From Site-B1 sp963827785 (GTDB lineage Bacteria > Bacteroidota > Bacteroidia > Flavobacteriales > Flavobacteriaceae), in NCBI GenBank assembly GCA_963827785.1, contig CAWHCT010000018.1, positions 62,001-126,000 of the forward strand: a stretch of DNA of 64,000 nucleotides. Reading direction: 5' to 3'. A program made the position numbers and the translations under genes. Under the pieces are notes generated by a model. The model saw only the letters and a list, made by a program, of their open reading frames with translations, ran no database searches and had not been told where the DNA came from. Below, one piece after another: positions 1-9,200 of the stretch (the first letter of the stretch is position 1; every line of letters begins with the position of its first letter).

Positions 1-147
1 AGTTTTAAAATGACTGTATAAGCTGGCTTTAGCCACATTGGCTTTTTCAATAACCTCATTTATTCCGGTATTATTATAGCCGTTTTGGTAAAACAATTCT
101 GAAGCTGTTTCGATTAATCGCTCTTTGACAGGTTTTTGATTTTTCAT
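1..147 (-). CDS. TetR/AcrR family transcriptional regulator (N-terminal part, cut by window edge)
   Basis: The reverse strand from the ATG at 145-147 reads 49 codons without a stop to the window edge, giving a classic TetR helix-turn-helix N-terminus: an ERLIETASELFYQNGY first helix, then TGINEVIEKANVAKASLYSHF, which is the DNA-recognition helix region. Only the DNA-binding half is present; the ligand-binding domain lies outside the window, so the inducer cannot be guessed. It is divergent from the folate cyclo-ligase gene across a 97-bp AT-rich gap. Family assignment is firm, function beyond repressor-like DNA binding is unknown. Confidence 0.85.
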   Translation of the reverse strand, partial: MKNQKPVKERLIETASELFYQNGYNNTGINEVIEKANVAKASLYSHFKT

Positions 148-244
148 AAGGTTATTATATATATTATAAAATTACGCTATACATATTTGCAAAACAGACT
201 TGTCTGTTTTAGTTTTTAACAGTTTTATCAACTAAATTTAACCC

Positions 245-808
245 ATGACAAAACAAGAGCTACGAGCTAAATATAAAGAGTTAAGAACTCAGCTTTCATC
301 AGAAGATATAAATAAGAAAAGCATTGCCATTGCTAATGAAATTTTAAAATTACCCATTTGGAACGCAGAATTTTACCATGTGTTTTTATCTATAGAACAA
401 CTGAAGGAAGTGGATACAGAACCCATTTTGAGCATACTTTCAGGAAAAGACAAACATATTGTATTGTCTAAAACCGAGTTCAAAACAACTTCAATGAAAC
501 ACTTCTTATTAACTGACAACACAAAAATTAAAACGAATAGCTGGAACATACCAGAACCTGTTGACGGCATTGAGATCAAACCGGAAAAGATAGATGTTGT
601 TTTTGTACCGCTATTAGCTTTTGACAAACAGGGTAACAGAGTTGGCTATGGCAAAGGTTTTTATGATAATTTCCTTAGAGAATGTAGACCGGAAACTTTG
701 AAAATAGGATTGTCTTTTTTTGAGCCTGAGGAGATTATAGTGGGAATATCAAATAATGATGTCAAGTTGGATATGTGCATCACTCCGTTTAAGACGTTTC
801 AGTTTTAG
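245..808 (+). CDS. 5-formyltetrahydrofolate cyclo-ligase
   Basis: 187 residues, the usual length for this family. The enzyme converts 5-formyl-THF to 5,10-methenyl-THF using ATP in the cytoplasm, salvaging a storage folate for one-carbon metabolism. The N-terminal KQELRAKYKELR segment and the C-terminal signature FVPLLAFDKQGNRVGYGKGFYD (about residues 119-140), with the nucleotide/folate-binding GYGKGFYD motif, are typical. The ATG at 245 is the only sensible start. Its last 20 bases overlap the 3' end of the convergent lspA gene, so the two transcripts are partly complementary. Confidence 0.93.
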   Translation: MTKQELRAKYKELRTQLSSEDINKKSIAIANEILKLPIWNAEFYHVFLSIEQLKEVDTEPILSILSGKDKHIVLSKTEFKTTSMKHFLLTDNTKIKTNSWNIPEPVDGIEIKPEKIDVVFVPLLAFDKQGNRVGYGKGFYDNFLRECRPETLKIGLSFFEPEEIIVGISNNDVKLDMCITPFKTFQF

Positions 809-1430
809 CTTCATTTTTAGGAAACACTTTTTTATTGAACACAATAAGCATGATGAAACCGGTACTAATGGCCATATCAGCAATATTAAAAACAGGTTCG
901 AAAAAAGTAAAATAATCCCCGCCAATGAATGGGATCCATTCAGGTAAAAAACCTTTGTATAAGGGAAAATAGAGCATGTCAACAACATTACCATGGAGCA
1001 AGGTGTCATAGCCGCCTTGGGCAGGAAGAAACTGCGCAATTTGTCCAACACTGTCACTAAACAATACACCATAAAATACAGAATCAATTATGTTTCCAAG
1101 TGCGCCTGCAAAAATTAATGATATTGACAGGATCAGCAGTTTTGAACCTTGGTGCTTAATTGTATTTAAAAGCCAGTAACCAATTCCAAAAATTGCAATT
1201 AGACGAAATACAGTAAGAAATACTTTTGCGGACCTGTCCGAGATTATAGTTATAAAATCACTTAATTTAGTTCCCCAGGCCATTCCCTTATTCTCTACAA
1301 ATAAGATCTCAAACCAATTAAATACTTTAATGCTATCTCCTAAGGCAAAATGGGTTTTGATATATACTTTACTTATTTGATCAATAAGTAAAATTATTAT
1401 AATTAAAAGAGAAGCTTTTTTCAAGGACAT
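789..1430 (-). CDS. lspA: Lipoprotein signal peptidase (signal peptidase II)
   Basis: 213 residues, an inner-membrane aspartyl peptidase that removes signal peptides of diacylglyceryl-prolipoproteins. It starts with a hydrophobic helix carrying LLIDQISKVYIK and has the two catalytic-aspartate blocks GNIIDSVFYG and FNIADMAIS. Four membrane segments are visible. The length is longer than in proteobacteria because of a loop between helices, as is common in Bacteroidota. The window encodes several of its probable substrates (lipoproteins at 22932, 29436, 50903, 52820). It lies downstream of the DksA-like gene, separated by a strong terminator, so it probably has its own promoter. Confidence 0.95.
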   Translation of the reverse strand: MSLKKASLLIIIILLIDQISKVYIKTHFALGDSIKVFNWFEILFVENKGMAWGTKLSDFITIISDRSAKVFLTVFRLIAIFGIGYWLLNTIKHQGSKLLILSISLIFAGALGNIIDSVFYGVLFSDSVGQIAQFLPAQGGYDTLLHGNVVDMLYFPLYKGFLPEWIPFIGGDYFTFFEPVFNIADMAISTGFIMLIVFNKKVFPKNEAKTETS

Positions 1431-1471
1431 ATGTTAGTGGTTGCTCAACGAGATTCCTGTTTTTGCAGGAA

Positions 1472-1506
1472 TAAAAAACGTCCCAATATACTATATTGAG
1501 ACGTTA
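1472..1506 (-). terminator. Rho-independent terminator after the DksA-like gene
   Basis: A 13-bp inverted repeat with one mismatch (1478-1504, halves ACGTCCCAATATA and TATATTGAGACGT) is followed on the minus strand by six T (1472-1477). It ends the ileS/DksA transcript. A second small hairpin (ATTCCTG/CAGGAAT, 1453-1472) lies immediately beyond. Confidence 0.7.
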
Positions 1507-1579
1507 AACCTTACAAGATTTAAAATTTATTTTTGCATATTTTTAGCTTCAATACTAAGTGTTGCATGAGGGACTAATT

Positions 1580-1912
1580 TTAAGTCGTCTCTTTATTGAT
1601 TAGTTTACCCGTAACCCTGCAAACTCCATATGTTTTGTTTTCAATTCTGATCAAGGCATTTCTCAGGTCACGTATGAATTTTTCCTGTCTTATTGCCAAT
1701 TGGGAGTTGGCTTCCTTGCTCATAGTTTCACTACCTTCTTCAAAAGCCTTAAATGTTGGAGACGTATCATCTGTACCATTGTTATGATCATTCATATAGG
1801 CACTTTTAATAAGTTCCAGGTCTCTTTGGGCTTTTTCTATTTTTTCTGTGATCAGGGTTTTGAATTCTCCCAATTCCTTATCTGAATATCTGTTATTTGT
1901 ATCTACGCTCAT
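1580..1912 (-). CDS. DksA/TraR family regulator, C-terminus shifted out of frame
   Basis: The 110-residue reading frame matches the Bacteroidota DksA-like family: coiled-coil region, TFKAFEEGSETMSKEANSQL, then YGVCRVTGKLINKE. Family members normally continue with RLKLVPHATLSIEAKNMQ, and exactly that peptide is encoded immediately downstream in another frame, ending at a stop at 1527-1529. A net gain of two bases near 1585-1595 therefore separates the last ~20 residues. The intact gene would be about 126 residues (1527-1912). Only one cysteine of a zinc-finger-like site is seen, as in the flavobacterial subfamily. It lies 3 bp downstream of ileS and is probably cotranscribed. Its role is likely RNA polymerase modulation by family analogy only. 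Confidence 0.8.
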   Translation of the reverse strand: MSVDTNNRYSDKELGEFKTLITEKIEKAQRDLELIKSAYMNDHNNGTDDTSPTFKAFEEGSETMSKEANSQLAIRQEKFIRDLRNALIRIENKTYGVCRVTGKLINKETT

Positions 1913-1915
1913 AAT

Positions 1916-4900
1916 TTAATGTTTTTGAATAAATAATTTAGTATGGACATCGTCGAAATCAATTTCTATACCACTATTTAATATTTCTAATATTTCTAAT
2001 TCTTCTGTTAATGTTTCAGCCTTGATATATTCAATATTCTTGCTTACCGCATTAACGATATTTTCATCTTTTTGAAGCATCACATCAATACGATCTGTTA
2101 CTTCAAAACCTGAATCTTTACGTAAATTCTGAATGCGATTAACGAGCTCACGAGCAATCCCTTCTTTTCGTAAATCATCTGTGATGGTAACATCAAGAGC
2201 TACTGTAATAGAACCTTCGTTTGCAACAAGCCACCCCTCAATGTCTTGAGATGTAATTTCAACATCTTCAAGTTGTAATGTAATATTTTTTCCGTTAATT
2301 TCAACGTCAAAAACACCATTTTGTTCGATTTTTTTGATGTCATCAGCAGAAAACGAACTTATGGCATTGGCAATCAGTTTCATATCCTTGCCAAAACGAG
2401 GTCCAAGAACCTTAAAATTGGGTTTTATTTGCTTTACCAATATATCTGATGCGTCCTCTAAAAGATCGATTTCCTTAACGTTCACTTCATGCATGATCAG
2501 GTTTGAAACAGCCAGAATTTCTTCTTTTTGCTGCTTGTTCTCAACAGGGATCATTATTTTGTGCAATGGTTGACGCACTTTGATCTTTTCTTTAGCTCTT
2601 AACGATAATACCAATGAGGATATTGTTTGGGCATTCTCCATTTTTCGCTCTAAAACTTTATCTATAAATTTTTGGTCATATTTAGGGAATTCTGCCAGAT
2701 GAACACTGCTAAACGATTCTTTATGAGTGTCTTTGATCAGATCCAGATATAGTCGGTCCATAAAGAATGGTGCAATTGGTGCTCCCAATTTTGAAATAGC
2801 TAGTAAACAAGTATATAATGTTTGATATGCCGATATTTTATCTTTTTGGTAATCGCCTTTCCAGAACCTTCTTCTGCTTAATCTAACAAACCAGTTGCTT
2901 AAATAATCCTGAGTAAAGTCTGATATAACTCTTGCAGCTTTTGTAGGCTCGTAATCAGCATAGAAATCGTCAACTTTTTTGATAAGCGTGTGTAATTCTG
3001 ATAAGATCCAACGGTCAATCTCAGGTCTTTCATTTAGTGGAATATCTGATTCTGAATAGTCAAACTTATCAATATTGGCATAAAGAGTAAAGAATGAATA
3101 GGTATTATAAAGTGTTCCGAAGAACTTGCGTCTAACTTCTTCTATACCATCCAGATCAAATTTTAAATTATCCCAGGGATTGGCATTGGCTATCATGTAC
3201 CATCGAGTAGCATCCGCACCATATTTGCTCAAAGTTTCAAACGGATCAACCGCGTTACCCAGTCGCTTGGACATTTTCTGACCGTTCTTATCCAAAACCA
3301 AACCGTTAGAGACCACATTCTTATAGGCAACCGAATCAAATACCATGGTTGCAATGGCATGCAAGGTATAGAACCAACCTCTGGTTTGATCTACTCCTTC
3401 AGCTATCAGATCTGCAGGAAAGAATTTATGTTTATCAATCAAATCCTTGTTCTCAAAAGGATAGTGCCACTGTGCATAAGGCATAGAACCGGAATCGAAC
3501 CAGACATCGATTAAGTCTGACTCTCGTTTCATAGGTTTTCCTGAAGGGGAAACTAGAATAATACTATCTACAATATTCTTATGAAGATCTATCGTGTCAT
3601 AGTTCTCTTCGGAATTGTTGCCAACTTCAAAGGATGCAAATATATCGTCCTTCATGAATCCGGCTTCCACTGCTTTTTGCATTTCTGACTTTAGTTCTCC
3701 AACAGAACCGATGCATAACTCTTCTTTACCATCTTCTGTTCTCCAAATTGGCAATGGAATTCCCCAAAAACGGGAACGTGATAAATTCCAGTCATTTGCA
3801 TTTGCCAACCAATTCCCAAAACGACCTGTACCGGTTGATTTTGGTTTCCAGTTGATAGTTTCATTTAGTTCAAACATTCTGTCGCGAACATCAGTTACTT
3901 TTATAAACCAGGAATCTAATGGATAATATAAAATTGGTTTATCTGTTCTCCAGCAATTAGGATAACTATGTTTGTATTTTTCAACCTTGAAGGCTTTATT
4001 CTCTTCTTTTAATTTAATGGCCAATTCAACATCTACTGAACGCTCAGGAGCTTCACCATCTTTGTAATATTCATTCTTTACATACTTCCCGGCATGTTCT
4101 TTCATTTCCGGCCTGAATCGACCTTGAAGATCAACCAAAGGGACCAGATTACCATTTTCATCCTTTACCAGCATTGGTGGCACTTCGGGTTTTGCTTGTT
4201 TTGCAACCATGGCATCATCGGCACCAAAAGTGGGAGCTGTATGAACGATTCCTGTTCCATCTTCAGTAGTGACAAAATCACCTGCGATCACTCTGAATGC
4301 ATTTTCAGGATTATCATTAGGGAGAGCATATGGCAATAGTTGCTCATATCTTATACCCAAAAGATCCTTTCCTTTGAATTGCTTTAAAACTAAAAACGGT
4401 ATTTTTTTATCCTCCGGTTTGTAATTTTCCAGATCAATTCTTGATTCAGCTTTTATGAATTTTCCATCAAACTGAGAATTAATCAAGTTCTTAGCCAAAA
4501 TCACCTTTATTGGTTCAAATGTGTATTGGTTGAAAGACGCAACTAACACATAATCTATTTTTTTTCCAACGGTTAAAGCCGTATTACTCGGTAAGGTCCA
4601 TGGTGTCGTTGTCCAGGCCAACAGAAAAGCCCCATCTAAATCTTCCCCTAAGGGGAAGACTTGAGCTTGTTTTTCTTGTGGTAATATTTTGAACTGAGCT
4701 ACTACTGTTGTATCAGTAATATCCTGATAGGTTCCCGGTTGGTTCAATTCATGAGAACTCAATCCGGTTCCTGCCTTAGGAGAATAGGGTTGGATGGTAT
4801 AGCCTTTATAGATCAGATTTTTGTCATAGATCTGTTTTAACAACCACCAAACAGTCTCCATGTACTTTGACTTATAGGTAATATATGGATCATCCATATC

Positions 4901-5323
4901 TACCCAATATCCCATTTTTTCTGTGAGGTCATTCCAGACATCTGTATAACGCATGACTGCTTTTTTACAAGCCTCATTATATTCTTCAATAGAGATCTTT
5001 TTACCGATATCCTCTTTGGTGATTCCGAGTTCCTGCTCTACACCTAATTCAATAGGTAAACCATGTGTGTCCCAGCCGGCTTTTCGTTTTACTTGATAGC
5101 CTTTCATGGTCTTATATCTTGGGAAGATATCCTTAATTGTTCTTGCAAGTACGTGGTGCACACCAGGCAATCCGTTTGCTGATGGCGGACCTTCAAAAAA
5201 TACATAAGGTTTTTTGCCCTCTCGAGTTGAAATACTTTTTTCAAAGATGGAATTATCCTGCCAGTATTTCAATATGTCTTCGGCTACCTTTGGTAAATCA
5301 AGTCCTTTATATTCAGGAAACAT
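1916..5323 (-). CDS. ileS: Isoleucyl-tRNA synthetase
   Basis: 1135 residues. A cytoplasmic class I synthetase that charges tRNA-Ile. The HIGH-type motif appears as GLPGVHH near residue 50, and the KMSKS loop as GQKMSKRLGN around residue 680. The editing (CP1) domain with TTPWTLPSNTAL is present. The length and the C-terminal anticodon-binding part without an obvious Cys4 zinc finger resemble the eukaryote-like type (IleS2) usual in Bacteroidota. The frame is uninterrupted over 3.4 kb, in contrast to the damaged gene just downstream. The start ATG at 5321-5323 fits the family N-terminus. Confidence 0.97.
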   Translation of the reverse strand: MFPEYKGLDLPKVAEDILKYWQDNSIFEKSISTREGKKPYVFFEGPPSANGLPGVHHVLARTIKDIFPRYKTMKGYQVKRKAGWDTHGLPIELGVEQELGITKEDIGKKISIEEYNEACKKAVMRYTDVWNDLTEKMGYWVDMDDPYITYKSKYMETVWWLLKQIYDKNLIYKGYTIQPYSPKAGTGLSSHELNQPGTYQDITDTTVVAQFKILPQEKQAQVFPLGEDLDGAFLLAWTTTPWTLPSNTALTVGKKIDYVLVASFNQYTFEPIKVILAKNLINSQFDGKFIKAESRIDLENYKPEDKKIPFLVLKQFKGKDLLGIRYEQLLPYALPNDNPENAFRVIAGDFVTTEDGTGIVHTAPTFGADDAMVAKQAKPEVPPMLVKDENGNLVPLVDLQGRFRPEMKEHAGKYVKNEYYKDGEAPERSVDVELAIKLKEENKAFKVEKYKHSYPNCWRTDKPILYYPLDSWFIKVTDVRDRMFELNETINWKPKSTGTGRFGNWLANANDWNLSRSRFWGIPLPIWRTEDGKEELCIGSVGELKSEMQKAVEAGFMKDDIFASFEVGNNSEENYDTIDLHKNIVDSIILVSPSGKPMKRESDLIDVWFDSGSMPYAQWHYPFENKDLIDKHKFFPADLIAEGVDQTRGWFYTLHAIATMVFDSVAYKNVVSNGLVLDKNGQKMSKRLGNAVDPFETLSKYGADATRWYMIANANPWDNLKFDLDGIEEVRRKFFGTLYNTYSFFTLYANIDKFDYSESDIPLNERPEIDRWILSELHTLIKKVDDFYADYEPTKAARVISDFTQDYLSNWFVRLSRRRFWKGDYQKDKISAYQTLYTCLLAISKLGAPIAPFFMDRLYLDLIKDTHKESFSSVHLAEFPKYDQKFIDKVLERKMENAQTISSLVLSLRAKEKIKVRQPLHKIMIPVENKQQKEEILAVSNLIMHEVNVKEIDLLEDASDILVKQIKPNFKVLGPRFGKDMKLIANAISSFSADDIKKIEQNGVFDVEINGKNITLQLEDVEITSQDIEGWLVANEGSITVALDVTITDDLRKEGIARELVNRIQNLRKDSGFEVTDRIDVMLQKDENIVNAVSKNIEYIKAETLTEELEILEILNSGIEIDFDDVHTKLFIQKH

Positions 5324-5395
5324 AGTGTTATTTTTTCTTGCGTTACAATTAAGTGTGCAAAATTAATGATTTATACTTAATTGGGTGATTTTAAA

Positions 5396-5428
5396 TAAAA
5401 AAAAGCCGAAAATATAATTATTTCGGCC
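5396..5428 (-). terminator. Rho-independent terminator of giant gene A
   Basis: GCCGAAA and TTTCGGC form a stem (5405-5427); on the minus strand it is followed by a run of eight T and then ATTT. It lies about 30 bp past the stop codon of the downstream part of gene A. Confidence 0.75.
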
Positions 5429-5930
5429 TTTAGTTTAATTAGAGGGGTTTAGATTCTAATTAATAATCACTTTTTTGTCTATTGACAGATCGTTTTCTGT
5501 CTTTATGCTTATAATATATATTCCACTGCTTAGATCAGAAATATCAATGCCATTCTCCAGAGTCTGGTTATTGACAGAATTGATGTATTTGATCCTTTGT
5601 CCCAGCATATTTGAAATGCTTAGTTCCTTAGCCTGATAAGTCAATTGCTTTACATGTAATTTTTGTTCGGGTTGATTCACATAAATCAATGTGTTGTCAG
5701 ATATGAATTCTTCTGTTGACAGGGCTGCAGGGTCCTGAAAGATCACCTGGAATCTATCGGTAAAAGATCCGGCAACTGATGTGAAATCGTAAGGTTCAGT
5801 ACTTCGTAAGTCGTAATTTTGCCCCGTTAAATTATCTTTTAAGAACAGGTCCTGATTTGCCGGGAAATTGGAGATCTCCGTTGCCTTAAATGTATAGGTA
5901 AAATTACCGGATGCGTGCAATACCAGATCT
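5425..5930. repeat. Long near-identical repeat, copy 1 (3' end of gene A)
   Basis: The last ~480 bp of gene A and ~30 bp of its 3' untranslated region are nearly identical to 10273-10780 at the end of gene B. Even the noncoding stretch GGCCTTTAGTTTAATTAGAG is shared. This points to recent duplication or gene conversion of the T9SS sorting-tail region. Confidence 0.85.
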
Positions 5931-6235
5931 ATGACCTTATCTGATGTATACGGTGCAAAGGCCTGAATGACGTACTGTTGGCCATTTAAAAGGCTACCCA
6001 TATCATCGTCAGGTGGATCATTGATCAATCCACCATCCATACCGTAGTCATAACCGTCTGTGGCATCTTCACTAAAGCCAAGCACAAAGCTTCTGCTGGC
6101 ACCACTGGATACTCCAAACTCGAGACGCAGGATCTGATGTTTCGGCAGCTGTTTGTTCTGTGCCGGATTCTGCATTTTCAGTATTTGATGATCTGAAGAA
6201 TAATGATTCACCCAGATCTTCTTTTTTAAAGACAC
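5456..6235 (-). CDS. C-terminal part of giant surface protein A: T9SS type A sorting module (frame-shifted from its N-terminal part)
   Basis: From about residue 34 onward this frame reads ILRLEFGVSSGASRSFVLGF and continues in the module shared with protein B and the 16236-17066 protein. It ends with the T9SS type A tail: LSISNMLGQRI, GIDISDLSSGIYIISI and a basic terminus KKVIIN. The first ~33 residues are an out-of-frame read of the upstream gene, so there is no real start here. Comparing with the paralogs (AETQILRLEF) shows one extra base near 6137 that breaks the frame. The real product is the fusion of this frame to the long upstream one: an exported, surface-attached protein. Confidence 0.85.
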   Translation of the reverse strand: MSLKKKIWVNHYSSDHQILKMQNPAQNKQLPKHQILRLEFGVSSGASRSFVLGFSEDATDGYDYGMDGGLINDPPDDDMGSLLNGQQYVIQAFAPYTSDKVIDLVLHASGNFTYTFKATEISNFPANQDLFLKDNLTGQNYDLRSTEPYDFTSVAGSFTDRFQVIFQDPAALSTEEFISDNTLIYVNQPEQKLHVKQLTYQAKELSISNMLGQRIKYINSVNNQTLENGIDISDLSSGIYIISIKTENDLSIDKKVIIN

Positions 6236-9200
6236 GTTGTCCGTTGTTGAATTCTATATCACCGGAATCTTTAATGACCTCCACGAAGAATCCCTGTCCA
6301 ACGGGAATAAAATTAGTAGGCGTTTTGATTCCTTCTGTTATTACCTGATCTGCAATAGGAATATCAGCATGCTGATAAGCACGAACCGTAGTTAAGGTAT
6401 TAATATACCCATACCCACCTTGGTAGGTTGCTAAGTAATGCGAATCTCCGGCCCATTGTTCCCAGAGTATGATAGTACCACTAATCGTACCATTTCCTGT
6501 TCCCGGTTTGTTATCATTGATAAACTGAATGGCATCTAATGCAGAAGGATACGGATTACCGATAAGTGTTGTAGTAAGGGTTACATCTTTTTTACTTTCT
6601 CCATCAACTATTTCCATGGCATCACTGACATCATCGGCTGCCACTAAAATAGTACCATTGTTAGGTTTTCCTTCAAAGATATACTGTTGTTCTGTTCCGG
6701 CAGTGCCTGTTCCTTTTTGTGTATATGCTACACCCGGTTGTATTGTTGTACTTGGGGTTATATTGGTCCAGTCAAAGTATGTGATCCCATTTTGGAAGTT
6801 GTATAACCATTCTGTACTGATCTTACCAACTTCGTCAAAGGCATTTGTAAACTCCATGTTAGTTCCGGCACCATCTTTAAGCATATTCAGACTAAATGGA
6901 GAATTATTAGGGTTATTCCCTGAACCATTATTATCTATAAGAGAAGTAGCTCCTAAACTACCAACGGGAGATGACCAATAGTTATACCTGTATACATTAG
7001 TGGTGCCCTCCTGTCTTCTTAATATTTTACCGGTAGCTGAAGTGACCAGGTCACTATAAGGGCCTTGTACTAATTGAGAATCATCGGCCAGGTCTAAAGT
7101 TCCGTCTAATTGCAGATACCTATTATTGATAATAGCATTATCTCCATTGACAACAAAGGTTTTATTATTATCAATAAACATTCCCAGAGCTTCATGAGAT
7201 TTAGAAGTAGTGATATTATGATGTATTTTTACTATACTATATGGTTCAGGAGTTTTTTGATATGCCTGAGTGAAAAATGCCTCAAAATCTTCTATATCCC
7301 AGACATCACCATGAAGCCAGGTAGCTTCATCTGTCCAATTTCCGTCAGCTTTAGTTTCAAATGGCATTGGAGCGGATTGAGGTTGAAATGTATTCATATT
7401 ATGCAAAGTAGCTACATAGCCATTTGTGGATTCATCAGGAATCCTACCACTTTGAATATTGGTCATTGGATAATACCCAATTAAATTTGACCAGGGAATT
7501 GTTGCATTAGAAACACTATCAGAAATATCTTGGTCAATTAAAGAACCATGAACAGTTCCGGCATTATTTTCGATTTCCTGATAGATCATTTGCTGGATCT
7601 GATCACTTGTTAATACCGTGTCAAATAATTTTACTTCATCTATCCAACCTTCAAAATTTTCTCCAATAGCTGGTTGAATATTTTCTTTTGAACCTATTCT
7701 AAATGGATTAGAATTCGTTACCCTTGAGCCATTCATACCCATATTGGCAATGAAAGCGCCATTAACATATATTTTAATGATTTCAGTTACATAATCTACA
7801 GTAACAGTATAGTTCATCCAATCTGTATCATTAATTATAAGTCCTGTACCATTAGCAGAAAGACCAGTTCCATAATGATGCTTGGTCCAAATTTTTGGGG
7901 TGTTATCTCCTCCAGGGTTGAGAATGATTTCAAACATTTCCTTTTGTCCAATAATGAATCGAGTGTCAAAAGTGTTCCCTGTAGGAAGGAACTCAGGTTT
8001 AATCCAAAAGCTTAATGTAAATTCGTCTAAACTGTTAATTTGAGATGTGGCAATTTCGAAGTAATCGTCAATTCCATCAAAATCCATGGCTGCTGAAGCA
8101 GGTGGATTAATAGCAAACAAATCTCTGTAGTCTAAGTCGCCGCCAGTAAGAAGATCACCATCAACATCCCCGAATGAAGCTGTTAAATTGGCTGCAGTTC
8201 CTGTTGTGATTTCGTCATTGACATCAAAATTTGTTGTATTACTATCAAATGTATCGTCCAATCCATCAAGGTCTATATCAATATTGCTTATACTATTAGC
8301 GTCTCCATTTTCCTGAATATCAGGTGTTCCATCATCGTCAGAATCTGTATCAAGATAATCTGGAGTACCATCTCCATCAGTATCTTCAGGAGTTATTCCG
8401 CTTGAATAAGCTGTATTGGTCCCGTTAGAATTGAAAGTACCTGCAGGAACAATATAACCAATTGTTGGTTGAGCTTCAATATTATCTGGAATACCATCGT
8501 CATCAGAATCAATATCATATGGGTTTGGAAATCCGTTATTATCGAAATTAGCAGTAGGATAGGAGTTAGGGACACCATCAGAATCTGTATCTGTTCCTGT
8601 ATAAATAGCTGAGGCTGTGTTCTCTGCAATTCCATCATTGCCCACATCGCCATCGTAATTATCATTGAATCCATCACCATCTGTATCAGTAAAACCATCG
8701 CCATACCCATTATTATCAGAATCTAATAAACCTGCTTCAATTACATCAAAAATTCCATCACCATCACTGTCCAGATCCTGAGAGTTAGAATAGCCGTCAT
8801 TATCAATGTCCAAATTACTGATCTGCAATCCATCAATACCACTACAATCGGCACCTAGCCCGAAATTGTATTTGGCAAAATCAATACCCAAGGTTTCTGA
8901 GCTTAAATTGGTTATTTTTATATACTGAGTATTTCCACCTAAAAGCTGGTAGCTTAATACTGAATAGGTACCATCAAAATTTGTTAAGAAATTTTCACCA
9001 TTGGAATACATGATACCATCGGCTGACCGTTCTACCCTAAAAGATAACTGACCTATTCCGGATTGCCTGACATGTCTTATAGTAGTATTATTCCCGGCAG
9101 GAATAACATCAGTAAAACCTAGCTCCAAAGATCCTCCCACTCCAATATCGGCATAAGAAAAAGTGCCTGAGCCAAGAGCATCGTTTGCATTACTGGTATT

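Noticed and set aside
6529..6981. 150-codon plus-strand open frame inside gene A, and similar long antisense frames across the T9SS genes
   Set aside because: They are antisense shadows of conserved coding sequence; no recognisable domain and biased by the reverse complement of the D/G/N-rich repeats.
8250..8800. Periodic GATGG/CATCA-like DNA pattern resembling a tandem repeat or CRISPR
   Set aside because: The period comes from codons for DxDGDG calcium repeats; spacing is irregular and there are no conserved repeat-spacer units.
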